Positions 27,782-35,810 of a stretch of 64,000 nt of DNA are shown here, in pieces. Position 1 is the first letter of the stretch. Each line of letters starts with the position of its first letter. The stretch lies in assembly GCA_017889635.1 (NCBI GenBank), contig JAGGAC010000006.1, positions 62,001-126,000 of the forward strand. Direction: 5' to 3'. A program made the translations under genes and the position numbers. This DNA comes from Bacillota bacterium (GTDB lineage Bacteria; Bacillota; Negativicutes; Sporomusales; CTSoil-080). Below the pieces are notes generated by a model. The model saw only the letters and a program-made list of their open reading frames with translations, was not told the origin of the DNA and made no database searches.

Positions 27782-27840
27782 AAAATCGCCACAGCGTATC
27801 AACTATGATTTTGCTGTGGTGATTTTATGTTGTTTTATCT
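27782..27840 (+). terminator. terminator after the two-component system
   Basis: AAAATCGCCACAGC (27782-27795) pairs with GCTGTGGTGATTTT (27823-27836) with one G-T pair and a long loop, followed by ATGTTGTTTT. Confidence 0.7.
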
Positions 27841-28077
27841 AATTGCAACATTATTTGAAAAGCATTTTATTATTTATTAATAAAAAAATAAAAAAATAAC
27901 AAATAAAAAGAATATTTTGGTATAATAGTAAATGCAATAATAGATATAAAGTGTAATGAGGTATGTGTGAATTTCGTACCTAAAATAATAGAGGAAAAAG
28001 TAGATGATGTGATATAAGTAGAAAGCAGATAAAAATGTATTAGTATTGGAGGATTTCGGAATGAGGTATATATTTAT
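27841..28077 (+). promoter_or_regulatory. AT-rich leader with extended -10 before the PH-like membrane protein
   Basis: An A-rich low-complexity run (27877-27899) is followed by an extended -10 TGG-TATAAT (TATAAT 27921-27926), giving a leader of about 145 nt. GGAGG at 28048-28052 sits best for ATG 28061, which opens a 7-codon frame (MRYIFIW, 28061-28084) overlapping the start of the next gene by 7 nt. Confidence 0.45.
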
Positions 28078-28084
28078 ATGGTAA
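28061..28084 (+). CDS. possible overlapping leader peptide MRYIFIW
   Basis: Seven codons then TAA, starting 8 nt after GGAGG, while the downstream gene start (ATG 28078) has no ribosome site of its own. Translation of the peptide could deliver ribosomes to 28078 by reinitiation. Whether it is made is unknown. Confidence 0.35.
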   Translation: MRYIFIW

Positions 28085-28584
28085 GAAGAAATTATCGGGT
28101 ACTTTATGGAGAAAAAAGTTGTTTTCATATTATTGCGGGATTGGTTGGATTGTGTGTTATGTTTATGTTAATAATATCACTTATAACAATACTGTTAAAT
28201 GGATTGTATTCTGAGAATCTACCATTAATAATATTTGTTGCAATTTTTACAATTGTGCTGATAATAGGAAATACGATTATAGGTGCTTGGTTGATTTTGC
28301 CCAATGTTTACACGGTTTATGATAATAAAATCATTCATCGTATAGGCCCTTATCGTACTATGCTTCCGCTAAAAAACATTAGGCGAGTGCGTTGGCTTTG
28401 CGATTTTATTTCATTTCCTGCAGATCTGATAATAATTGAAAATGAGCAGTTTTTGAAGATGAAAAGTTCAAAGTGGATACGGAAGCCGTGGACTATCTTT
28501 TTGTCTCATGGCGATGCTGAAATCCTTATTGATATATTAAAAGAACATTGTTCTGATTCGGAAATTGAATTGTATTGTAAGTAA
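28078..28584 (+). CDS. small membrane protein with PH-like C-terminal domain, unknown function
   Basis: 168 aa. Two strong hydrophobic helices (about 17-42 and 50-76) are followed by a cytoplasmic part resembling bacterial PH-like (bPH) domains: YTVYDNKIIHRIGPYRTMLPLKNI (a beta-hairpin around residues 82-105) and the later HGDAEILIDILKEH helix. Such proteins are usually uncharacterised membrane proteins. The start is uncertain: ATG 28078 has no ribosome site but overlaps a 7-codon leader that has one. Base composition is more AT-rich than its neighbours. Single gene closed by a terminator. Confidence 0.7.
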   Translation: MVRRNYRVLYGEKSCFHIIAGLVGLCVMFMLIISLITILLNGLYSENLPLIIFVAIFTIVLIIGNTIIGAWLILPNVYTVYDNKIIHRIGPYRTMLPLKNIRRVRWLCDFISFPADLIIIENEQFLKMKSSKWIRKPWTIFLSHGDAEILIDILKEHCSDSEIELYCK

Positions 28585-28626
28585 TAATACTTTCCGTTAC
28601 TACAGAAAAGGTCATGGGCTTGCAGG

Positions 28627-28668
28627 TTTGCTGCCGATAATTGTATATCGGCAGCAAATTTTATCTTT
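28627..28668 (+). terminator. terminator after the PH-like protein gene
   Basis: TTTGCTGCCGATA (28627-28639) pairs perfectly with TATCGGCAGCAAA (28646-28658), followed by TTTTATCTTTT. The rest of the gap to 28950 contains only the rex promoter region. Confidence 0.92.
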
Positions 28669-28843
28669 TGAAGGCTTGTTCTACGAGCTTTGGGTTTATA
28701 TATTGCCGGGAAATTTGACATTATTCGGATTCGTAGTTAGGTTTTTTAAAGATGTATCATTTAAAGTATTCAAAAGACTGTTGTGGTTCTAAAGGAAAGC
28801 TTGCTTGAACTGTCGATATTTAAGTGGCTAACCAATATAGTAG

Positions 28844-28862
28844 ACAATAATTATAATATTGT
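28844..28862. promoter_or_regulatory. palindrome upstream of rex, possible autoregulatory site
   Basis: ACAATA-ATTATAA-TATTGT is a near-perfect dyad about 90 bp before rex, next to TTGTATATAATATTTAACA. Rex operators in Clostridia resemble TTGTTAA-N4-TTAACAA; the match here is only partial. A run of ATTGGT repeats follows at about 28909-28932. Confidence 0.3.
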
Positions 28863-28950
28863 ATATAATATTTAACACATAGAGTAACGCTAAGTCGAAA
28901 AATTCTGCCAATTGGTATTGGTATTGGTTTTGGTTAGGGAGGTTTTTTTG

Positions 28951-29586
28951 TTGAAGAATAGCGCGGACGTTTCTAAAGCGACGGTGGATCGATTGCCGCT
29001 TTATTTCCGTACTTTACGCCAGGTTCAGTCTGAGGGTATCGAAATTATTTCTTCTGAGGATCTTGGACGGCGCATTGGTGTAACACCAGAACAAATTCGT
29101 AAGGATTTAGCCTCTTTTGGGGAGTTTGGGAAAAAAGGGGTGGGTTATTTTGTTCGGGAGTTAATTCGTAATATCAGTGAAATATTGGGACTTCATCGTA
29201 ATTGGAATGTTGCTATTATCGGGGTGGGTCATTTAGGATGGGCACTGGCGAATTATCGCAGTTTTAGTTCGATCGGGTTTACAGTGGCGGCGCTGTTTGA
29301 TGCTGATCCGGCTAAAATTGACCAGTATGTAAATGGGTTAGTGGTTTCTGCAATCGACGATTTGGAAAAAATAGTTAAGGAACGTGACATACATATAGGC
29401 GTAATTACGGTGCCAGCTCATGAGGCCCAGGATGTTGCCAACAGACTTGTGGCGGCCGGGGTACGTGGCATTTGGAATTTTGCGCCCGTTGTTTTAAAGG
29501 TCCCTGAAGACATTTGGCTGGTGAGTGAAGATTTATCGGTGGGACTCAGTAGTATTTCGTATTATTTATCACGCAATACGAAATAA
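28951..29586 (+). CDS. rex: redox-sensing transcriptional repressor Rex
   Basis: NADH/NAD+-sensing repressor, 211 aa. The N-terminal winged helix (TVDRLPLYFRTLRQVQSEG, SEDLGRRIGVTPEQIRKDLA up to FGEFGKKGVGY) is followed by a Rossmann domain (NVAIIGVGHLGWALANY, LFDADPAKI) and the C-terminal domain-swap helix with LSSISYYLSRN. TTG 28951 lies 8 nt after GGGAGG and gives the family-typical start; the frame extending upstream to 28912 has no ribosome site. Known Rex targets are fermentation and Rnf/NADH genes, so the decarboxylase and rnf genes downstream are plausible members of its regulon (inference). Confidence 0.96.
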   Translation: MKNSADVSKATVDRLPLYFRTLRQVQSEGIEIISSEDLGRRIGVTPEQIRKDLASFGEFGKKGVGYFVRELIRNISEILGLHRNWNVAIIGVGHLGWALANYRSFSSIGFTVAALFDADPAKIDQYVNGLVVSAIDDLEKIVKERDIHIGVITVPAHEAQDVANRLVAAGVRGIWNFAPVVLKVPEDIWLVSEDLSVGLSSISYYLSRNTK

Positions 29587-29970
29587 TGGTATAAAGCAAC
29601 TATGAAGTTTTTTGCAGCTGAAAAGCAGGAATTTTTGCCAATTGGTTAGAATATATAATCGTTTGGCATAAGGTGTATGCTGAGTACTGCGTGGCTAAAA
29701 TGCCATTGTCCTAAAAGTTCCAGCTGTGCGTATGTTTGAGATGACTCGGCTACTGGAAAATACGCTGTTTAAGCTGTTGATCTGCCGTAATAGCTATCGC
29801 GTTATCAGGCTTGCACCTGGGGTTTATTTTGCGTGGGCGAAGTAAACCGGGTGCATTTTATTTTGTTATTTACGTAGCGTTGGCTGCGGGAGTAAAGTTG
29901 GGCATTATATTTATTATAGGAAATACTTCAGACGTTATGAGACTTGAAGAGATACTTTTGGAGGTGCGAT
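29587..29970 (+). other. 384 bp gap before mmdA with a terminator-like hairpin
   Basis: No convincing gene. TGCACC at 29812 and GGTGCA at 29851-29856 close a hairpin with inner pairs GGTTTA/TAAACC, followed by TTTTATTTTG (to 29866), 105 bp before mmdA. It may end the rex transcript or act as an attenuator in the mmdA leader. The 200 nt before it match no riboswitch class I know. Confidence 0.5.
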
Positions 29971-31500
29971 ATGGCTACTGTCCAGGAAAAAATTGATGAT
30001 TTAGCTGAGAAACTGGAAAAGGTAAAGTTTGGCGGAGGAGAAAAAAAGATTGAGAAGCAGCATGCCAGCGGAAAGCTGACTGCTCGCGAGCGGATTAATT
30101 TACTATTGGATCCTGGTTCTTTTGTGGAAATTGATCAGTTCGTGCATCACCGGTGCTCGAATTTTGGTATGGAAAAAGTAGAGGCGCCTTGCGAAGGTGT
30201 GGTAACAGGGTATGGTGCAGTAGATGGCCGCTTGGTATATGTTTATGCCCAAGACTTCACTGTTGTTGGCGGATCGCTGGGCGAGATGCATGCAGCGAAA
30301 ATTGTAAAGGTTCAGGATATGGCGCTTAAGATGGGAGCACCGATTATTGGTCTTAACGATTCAGGCGGAGCTCGTATTCAGGAAGGAATTGATGCTTTAG
30401 CTGGTTTTGGCAATATATTTCTTAGGAATACAATGGCTTCAGGGGTTATTCCACAGATTTCAGTGATTATGGGACCTTGTGCTGGCGGTGCGGTATATTC
30501 ACCGGCGATTACTGATTTTATTTTTATGGTGAAAAATACCAGCCAAATGTTTATTACTGGTCCACAGGTTATTAAGTCAGTTACGGCGGAAGAGGTTACC
30601 TCTGAAGCGCTTGGTGGCGCGATGACTCATAATAGCGTGTCTGGTGTAGCTCATTTTGCAGCAGAAACTGACGAGGAATGTATGCAGCAAGTGCGCTATC
30701 TTTTGAGTTTTCTGCCAAGCAACAATTTGGAAGAGGCACCGGTTGTCGATACTGGTGATAATCCTAATCGTACTGATCCGGGACTGGCAAGTCTTATGCC
30801 GGATAATCCTAATCAGCCATACAATATCAAAGATGTGATTGCTTCAATTGTTGACCGGGGAGAATATTATGAGGTTTTGCCACATTATGCGCAAAATATT
30901 GTGACCTGTTTTGCCAGGTTTGATGGTCAGACGGCTGGGATAATTGCCAGTCAGCCAGCAATTATGGCCGGATGTCTGGATATAAATGCTTCTGATAAGG
31001 CAGCTAGATTTATTCGGTTCTGTGATTCTTTCAATATTCCATTGGTGACACTGGTCGATGTACCTGGCTTTTTGCCTGGGACGGATCAGGAGTACGGCGG
31101 GATTATCCGTCACGGAGCGAAGATGCTTTATGCTTATTCTGAAGCAACGGTGCCAAAGGTGACACTGATTACTCGTAAAGCCTACGGTGGAGCTTATATT
31201 GCTATGTGTTCTAAGCATCTCGGCGGTGATCAGGTGTTTGCGTGGCCATCGGCCGAAATTGCAGTTATGGGTCCGGCTGGTGCGGCGAATATAATTTTTC
31301 GTGGTGATGCGGATGCAGAAGAAAAAACAGCCCAATATGTTGAGGAGTTTGCTACTCCGTACAAGGCTGCTGAACGAGGTTACGTCGACCAAATAATTGA
31401 GCCAAGTGAAACTAGACCGAGGATTATTACGGCTCTTAATATGCTTCAAACCAAGCGGGAAACGCGTCCGGCAAAAAAACACGGCAATATTCCGCTGTAG
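29971..31500 (+). CDS. mmdA: biotin-dependent decarboxylase/carboxylase carboxyltransferase subunit, MmdA-like
   Basis: 509 aa carboxyltransferase (N and C crotonase-like halves). It moves carboxyl between an acyl-CoA (methylmalonyl-/propionyl-CoA most likely) and biotin. Features: [20 protein letters not shown], the oxyanion-hole glycines in [15 protein letters not shown] and [13 protein letters not shown], and in the second half [25 protein letters not shown] and [13 protein letters not shown]. Start ATG 29971 follows TGGAGGTGCG. With the small subunit and biotin protein downstream it resembles the Veillonella methylmalonyl-CoA decarboxylase operon, a sodium pump that ends the succinate-propionate route. 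Substrate choice is inferred; a propionyl-CoA carboxylase or transcarboxylase role is possible. Confidence 0.92.
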   Translation: MATVQEKIDDLAEKLEKVKFGGGEKKIEKQHASGKLTARERINLLLDPGSFVEIDQFVHHRCSNFGMEKVEAPCEGVVTGYGAVDGRLVYVYAQDFTVVGGSLGEMHAAKIVKVQDMALKMGAPIIGLNDSGGARIQEGIDALAGFGNIFLRNTMASGVIPQISVIMGPCAGGAVYSPAITDFIFMVKNTSQMFITGPQVIKSVTAEEVTSEALGGAMTHNSVSGVAHFAAETDEECMQQVRYLLSFLPSNNLEEAPVVDTGDNPNRTDPGLASLMPDNPNQPYNIKDVIASIVDRGEYYEVLPHYAQNIVTCFARFDGQTAGIIASQPAIMAGCLDINASDKAARFIRFCDSFNIPLVTLVDVPGFLPGTDQEYGGIIRHGAKMLYAYSEATVPKVTLITRKAYGGAYIAMCSKHLGGDQVFAWPSAEIAVMGPAGAANIIFRGDADAEEKTAQYVEEFATPYKAAERGYVDQIIEPSETRPRIITALNMLQTKRETRPAKKHGNIPL

Positions 31501-31526
31501 TCAGCCTATTTGAAAGGGGAATGACG

Positions 31527-31790
31527 ATGGGGTTTTCTGATTCTCGGCCTGGTGCAGGTAAAAAAAATATCGGAATGGGAGCTTCTGGCCTTCGGCCTGA
31601 GGTGATGGCTGCTATTAGCGCTAGTTTGAATGTGGCGATGGGAGGGGACAGCGCCGAGATGGTAGCGGCTGTCAGTGCCGCAATTATTCATGCAGTAGGC
31701 GGTGGTAAGGCGGTTCGGTTTAAGAAATCTGGCAATGCCTGGGCCGCTTTTGGTCGGCAGAAAATAATGGATAGTCGCCAAATGCTTTAG
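31527..31790 (+). CDS. small soluble subunit resembling MmdE/OadG C-terminal region
   Basis: 87 aa, placed between the carboxyltransferase and biotin carrier genes. It has no membrane helix, unlike OadG/MmdD. Residues about 23-87 (RPEVMAAISASLNVAMGG, EMVAAVSAAIIHAVGGG, then KSGNAWAAFGRQKIM) resemble the tail shared by the delta and epsilon subunits of Veillonella methylmalonyl-CoA decarboxylase, which helps assemble the complex. A duplicated MxAAxSA motif is visible. Start ATG 31527 is 7 nt after AAAGGGG; ATG 31521 is too close. The role as assembly subunit is inferred from position and weak similarity. Confidence 0.7.
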   Translation: MGFSDSRPGAGKKNIGMGASGLRPEVMAAISASLNVAMGGDSAEMVAAVSAAIIHAVGGGKAVRFKKSGNAWAAFGRQKIMDSRQML

Positions 31791-31819
31791 CATAATGAGT
31801 GAAAACGGAGGTTGTTGAA

Positions 31820-32224
31820 ATGAGAAGATTTAAAGTCACGGTGAATGGCATTGCTTATAATGTTGAGGTGGAAGAGGAAGGGGCGACTGCCTCGGTCGCT
31901 CCAGCGCCAATTGTCAGGGTACCGGTGACGCCGCAACAGCCGGTATTTTCGGCTTCGGCACCGCCGGCGTCTGCACCGGCTGCTCCACCGATAGCGGTTG
32001 CTGAGGGAGATACGCCGGTTGCTTCACCAATGCCTGGAAAGGTTATCAAGGTGATAGCTAAGGCCGGAGATAAGGTAAATAAAGGTGATGTTCTGATGAT
32101 TCTCGAGGCGATGAAGATGCAAAACGAGATCAGCGCTCCGGTAGGAGGAACATTAAAATCGGTAAATGTCGACGCTGGACAGAGCGTAAAGCCTGGTGAA
32201 GTGATGGCTGTTATTACTGCTTGA
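31820..32224 (+). CDS. mmdC: biotin carboxyl carrier protein of the decarboxylase (MmdC-like)
   Basis: 134 aa biotin acceptor. It starts MRRFKVTVNGIAYNVEVEEE, has a flexible Pro/Ala/Val linker (about 28-60) and a biotinyl domain with the biotin lysine Lys99 in EAMKM, followed by NEISAPVGGTLKSVNV. It shuttles carboxybiotin between MmdA and the membrane decarboxylase. GGAGG lies 7 nt before ATG 31820; the frame starting at 31799 has none. The beta subunit (MmdB/OadB, the membrane pump) is not within this window. A hairpin follows the stop. Confidence 0.93.
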   Translation: MRRFKVTVNGIAYNVEVEEEGATASVAPAPIVRVPVTPQQPVFSASAPPASAPAAPPIAVAEGDTPVASPMPGKVIKVIAKAGDKVNKGDVLMILEAMKMQNEISAPVGGTLKSVNVDAGQSVKPGEVMAVITA

Positions 32225-32233
32225 GATATTAAC

Positions 32234-32273
32234 AATTAAGCCTTGTGCGGTTTGTCCGACACAAGGCTTAATT
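32234..32273 (+). terminator. hairpin terminator after the decarboxylase genes
   Basis: AATTAAGCCTTGTG (32234-32247) pairs perfectly with CACAAGGCTTAATT (32260-32273). The T run is poor (AATATAA), so termination may be partial. Confidence 0.65.
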
Positions 32274-32313
32274 AATATAACGCGTTTTTAGACTTGAAAT
32301 AAATAACAAAAGT

Positions 32314-32346
32314 TAAATAAGTTATGTTAAAAAAATAACTTATTTA
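32314..32346. promoter_or_regulatory. 11-bp inverted repeat upstream of the rseC-rnf operon
   Basis: TAAATAAGTTA (32314-32324) and TAACTTATTTA (32336-32346) are perfect inverses with an 11 bp spacer, followed by a T-rich stretch. Candidate operator, or a weak terminator, 127 bp before rseC. It does not match the Rex consensus closely. Confidence 0.4.
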
Positions 32347-32472
32347 TTATAGTTTTTATTTATAGCCTTATTTAAATAATTTTGCTATTATAATTGAAGG
32401 ACAGTATCTTATATAGGTTTTGTCTAATTTTGTGGTAACGCTTGGACGACCATAGGAAGAAAGGGGGCTAAC

Positions 32473-32892
32473 ATGCAGGGAGAACAGGAAGGCATAGTAA
32501 TTGCTATTGAAAATGGTATGGCAAAGGTTAAGACCAGCCGGCACAGTGACTGTGAAAACTGTGGAAGTTGTCCAGGAAATACTGCAATTGTTCTTGACGC
32601 CCTTAATCCGGTGGGAGCAGAACCTGGTCAGCGGGTTTTGGTTGAAGTTGAAGAGGTTAGCATGCTCAAGTCGGCATTTATTGTATACATGTTACCACTA
32701 ATTGCTGTTTTTGGCGGTATCATGGTTGGAGGGTATTTAGCCGAGATTCTGAATGCTAGTCCAGGATGGTTTCAGTTTGCTGGTGCGATCTTGGCTTTTG
32801 CCGGATCTGGATTTTATATCAGATGTTTTGATCGACATGCCAAAAATAATACCAAGATGCAGCCGGTAGTCAAACGTATTTTGAATGATTAG
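32473..32892 (+). CDS. rseC: RseC/MucC-like membrane protein associated with Rnf
   Basis: 139 aa protein of the RseC (SoxR-reducing/Rnf-associated) family. An N-terminal soluble part has a cysteine cluster (HSDCENCGSCPG, four Cys-type ligand spacing C-x2-C-x2-C). Two membrane helices follow (about 66-88 and 95-115). In other genomes rseC stands beside rnf and is thought to help reduce or assemble a redox target. AAGGGGG precedes the ATG and rnfC starts 30 bp after its stop, so it is the first gene of the rnf operon here. Confidence 0.88.
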   Translation: MQGEQEGIVIAIENGMAKVKTSRHSDCENCGSCPGNTAIVLDALNPVGAEPGQRVLVEVEEVSMLKSAFIVYMLPLIAVFGGIMVGGYLAEILNASPGWFQFAGAILAFAGSGFYIRCFDRHAKNNTKMQPVVKRILND

Positions 32893-32922
32893 CCGGTTGG
32901 AAAAGGTTGTAGGGGGGAAAAC

Positions 32923-34242
32923 ATGACAAGAAGTTTTCGGGGAGGGGTGCATCCCAATGATCGAAAGAACTTTACCGCAGCGAAGGCTATTGAAGTAGCG
33001 CCGCTGCCTGAGAAGGTTGTTATTCCTACTAGGCAGCACATAGGAGCGCCGTGTTCGCCGATTGTTAAAGTTGGTGACTTGGTTAAAAAGGGGCAGGTTA
33101 TTGCTGAAACGCAGGCTTTTGTATCTAGCCCGGTGCATGCGTCAATTTCTGGCAAGGTGGCTGCAATCGCTGAGTATCCGCATCCTGTGTTCGGTTCTTG
33201 CTCAGCTATTATTATCGAAAGCGATGGTAAGGATGAATGGGTGGAAGGACTGCCTATTAAGCGTGAATGGCAGTCGCTGGAATCAGACGAGTTAAAAGAT
33301 GTTATTCGATTGGCTGGTATTGTTGGTATGGGCGGGGCTACTTTTCCAACTCATGTGAAGATGGCTCCACCAAAGGAAAAAAGTATTGACATGTTTATTT
33401 TGAATGGCGCGGAATGTGAACCGTATTTAACTGCCGATCACCGGGTGATGCTTGAGGAAGCTGACCGGGTGGTAACTGGTATGCAGATTGTAATGAAGGC
33501 ATTGGATGTTAAGCAGGGGTATATTGGTATTGAGGAAAACAAACCGGATGCCATTAAGGTAATGCGTGAAGCGGTAAGCGGTACCGCCATAAAAGTTGTA
33601 GCGCTTCAGACTAAATATCCGCAAGGGGCGGAAAAAACACTAATTAAAGTTGTCGCTGACAGGGAAGTCCCTTCAGGCGGTTTGCCAATGGATGTTGGTG
33701 TTGTGGTGCAGAATGTTGGTACGGTGGTGGCTGTGGCAGAGGCAGTAGAGAAGGGATTGCCGCTTATTGAGCGGGTAACTACTGTGACTGGCGGAGCAAT
33801 TGCTGAACCTAAGAATTTGCGGCTTAGAATTGGAACTACGTTTGCTATGGCGATTGAACTATGTGGCGGATTTAAGGAAGAACCGGCTAAGTTGATTATG
33901 GGCGGCCCAATGATGGGGATGGCTCAATGCTCAGTAGATGTTCCAGTAATCAAAGGTACTTCTGGTATTTTGGCCTTAAGCGCGGCTGATATCAATAGTG
34001 GCGATGAACGGCCTTGTATCCGTTGTGGCCGTTGTGTCGAGGCTTGTCCAATGGGGCTTGTGCCCAGTATGCTTAGTATTCTTGGCGAGCGCGGCATGTA
34101 TGAGGCTGCAAAGGAGAAGTATGATCTTTTGGATTGCGTGGAGTGCGGATCCTGTGTGTATACGTGCCCGGCAAAACGTAATATTGTGCATTATGTAAAA
34201 TTAGCAAAAGCACAAAATGCGGCAGCGGCCGCCAAGAAATAG
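32923..34242 (+). CDS. rnfC: Rnf complex subunit RnfC (NADH/ferredoxin-side Fe-S subunit)
   Basis: 439 aa peripheral subunit of the ferredoxin:NAD+ oxidoreductase that pumps Na+ or H+. Flavin/NADH-binding region of the NuoF type: GMGGATFPTHVK and LNGAECEPYLTADHR; a SLBB segment around residues 290-330; two 4Fe-4S motifs CIRCGRCVEACP and CVECGSCVYTCP (about 365-430). GGHFRGGVHPND-type N-terminus is present as FRGGVHPNDRK. It is compact compared with enteric RnfC, as is usual in Firmicutes. AGGGGGG precedes the ATG; rnfD follows after 11 bp. Confidence 0.96.
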   Translation: MTRSFRGGVHPNDRKNFTAAKAIEVAPLPEKVVIPTRQHIGAPCSPIVKVGDLVKKGQVIAETQAFVSSPVHASISGKVAAIAEYPHPVFGSCSAIIIESDGKDEWVEGLPIKREWQSLESDELKDVIRLAGIVGMGGATFPTHVKMAPPKEKSIDMFILNGAECEPYLTADHRVMLEEADRVVTGMQIVMKALDVKQGYIGIEENKPDAIKVMREAVSGTAIKVVALQTKYPQGAEKTLIKVVADREVPSGGLPMDVGVVVQNVGTVVAVAEAVEKGLPLIERVTTVTGGAIAEPKNLRLRIGTTFAMAIELCGGFKEEPAKLIMGGPMMGMAQCSVDVPVIKGTSGILALSAADINSGDERPCIRCGRCVEACPMGLVPSMLSILGERGMYEAAKEKYDLLDCVECGSCVYTCPAKRNIVHYVKLAKAQNAAAAAKK

Positions 34243-34253
34243 GAGGTGGCGGT

Positions 34254-35225
34254 ATGGGGGAAGTAAAAATAGAAGTAGGAAAACTTTCTGTTTCGGCGTC
34301 ACCGCATATCCGGTGTGATGAATCAATTGCCAAGATTATGTGGATGGTCAATCTGGCGCTTGCTCCAGCAGCTCTGTTTTCGATTTACCGATTTGGACTA
34401 TCGGCTTTGTATACGATGGTCATTTGCATTGTAGCTGCGATTGTAACTGAATATGCTATTCAAAAATGGCAGGGAAAGACGATTACCGTTAGTGATGGCA
34501 GTGCATTTTTAACCGGCCTTTTACTGGCAATGAATATCCCGTCTACAGTTCCTTGGTACATGCCGCTCTTTGGCAGTGCTGTAGCAATTGCTGTAGCTAA
34601 GCATACTATGGGCGGGCTTGGATTTAATATTTTCAATCCAGCGCTGGTTGGTCGCGCTGTTCTTTTGGCTTCGTGGCCGGTAGCGATGACAACTTGGCCA
34701 ACGATGGCGAGTAAGCTTGACGGGGTTACTTCGGCAACACCGCTCGGCATTTTAAAACTCCAAGGGTATGCTAAACTTGTTGAGATTTTTGGCGATAAAA
34801 TGACGATGTATAAGTCGTTGTTTTTCGGCAGCCGTAGCGGCAGTATGGGTGAAACCGCGGCTTTGTTATTGATTCTGGGTGGTATTTTCTTAATTTATCG
34901 CGGCTATATCAATTGGCAGGTTCCGGTGGTTATGATTGGCACTGTGGGAGTTCTAACGGCAGTGTTTGGTCAGGATCCAATTATGCATATGATGTCCGGT
35001 GGGTTGATTTTGGGAGCCTTTTTTATGGCTACTGATATGGTTACTATTCCAATTACTGTTAAAGGGCAGATGGTATTTGCGGCTGGAGCCGGTGCGCTTA
35101 CTGTGCTTATCAGGCTGCTTGGAGGGTATCCGGAAGGGGTATGTTACGCTATTTTGTTGATGAACGCGGTTACACCGCTGATTGATCTTTGGCTTAAGCC
35201 CAAAAAATTCGGAGCAAGGAGGTAG
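34254..35225 (+). CDS. rnfD: Rnf complex membrane subunit RnfD
   Basis: 323 aa membrane subunit related to NqrB, with about nine helices. It carries FMN bound covalently to a threonine; the expected site is Thr162 in TSATPLG. Other typical blocks: SPHIRCDESIAKIMW, GGLGFNIFNPALVGRA, HMMSGGLILGAFFMATDMVT. Start ATG 34254 follows AGGAGGTGG. Part of rseC-rnfCDGEAB. Works with RnfG in electron transfer across the membrane. Confidence 0.96.
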   Translation: MGEVKIEVGKLSVSASPHIRCDESIAKIMWMVNLALAPAALFSIYRFGLSALYTMVICIVAAIVTEYAIQKWQGKTITVSDGSAFLTGLLLAMNIPSTVPWYMPLFGSAVAIAVAKHTMGGLGFNIFNPALVGRAVLLASWPVAMTTWPTMASKLDGVTSATPLGILKLQGYAKLVEIFGDKMTMYKSLFFGSRSGSMGETAALLLILGGIFLIYRGYINWQVPVVMIGTVGVLTAVFGQDPIMHMMSGGLILGAFFMATDMVTIPITVKGQMVFAAGAGALTVLIRLLGGYPEGVCYAILLMNAVTPLIDLWLKPKKFGARR

Positions 35226-35230
35226 ATGGC

Positions 35231-35800
35231 ATGGCTCATGATGCTCATAATGAAAAGGACAGCAGCATGTTAAAAATAGCTATGAATCTGGCGATTACAT
35301 GCTTTATTGCCGGGGCTATTATAGCCGGTACCTACTCCTTTACCGAGCCGGTAGCCGTTCAGCAACGCGTAAAAATAAAAAATGACGCGATGAAAGAATT
35401 GGTGAAAGACGCCGATTCGTTTGAAGCTATTCAAGGTAAGTCTGACTGGTACAAGGCGTTAAAAGATGGTAAGGTTATTGCTTATGTTGTTCCTGCTGAG
35501 AGTAAGGGGTATGGTGGCGCAATAAAAATGCTGGCTGCGGTCACTCCTGATGCTAAGGCAATTGATTATAAGGTTTTGTCTCATGCTGAGACGCCAGGTT
35601 TAGGTGATAAGATGAGTGAAGCTAAATTCCGTAATCAATTTGCCGGAAAAGCGACCGATGATATGGTGGTAGTCAAGACTCCTACCGACAAGAATATTCA
35701 GGCGCTGACTGGAGCAACAATTACCTCCCGCGCCGTTACCAAAGGCATCAAAGAAGCAGTTGAAGCGGTAGCCGAGTATACGGCCAGTGTAAAGGAGTGA
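35231..35800 (+). CDS. rnfG: Rnf complex subunit RnfG (covalent-FMN protein)
   Basis: 189 aa subunit with one N-terminal membrane helix (about 15-37) and an extracytoplasmic FMN domain. The flavinylation motif is LTGATITSRAV with Thr165 as the expected FMN-linked residue; ETPGLGDKM is also conserved. Start ATG 35231 lies 8 nt after AAGGAGG. Passes electrons between RnfB/RnfA and RnfD. Flavin transferase ApbE, needed for loading FMN, is not in this window. Confidence 0.95.
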   Translation: MAHDAHNEKDSSMLKIAMNLAITCFIAGAIIAGTYSFTEPVAVQQRVKIKNDAMKELVKDADSFEAIQGKSDWYKALKDGKVIAYVVPAESKGYGGAIKMLAAVTPDAKAIDYKVLSHAETPGLGDKMSEAKFRNQFAGKATDDMVVVKTPTDKNIQALTGATITSRAVTKGIKEAVEAVAEYTASVKE

Positions 35801-35810
35801 GGTAGAGGCT

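Noticed and set aside
27877-27899. A-rich run as a phase-variable tract
   Set aside because: It is interrupted by T residues and lies outside any gene or promoter spacer.
28565-28792. 75-codon frame after the PH-like protein gene
   Set aside because: It lies across a strong terminator (28627-28668) and lacks a ribosome site.
29811-29996. 61-codon plus-strand frame before mmdA
   Set aside because: It runs through the terminator-like hairpin and overlaps the mmdA start, has no ribosome site, and the product looks random.
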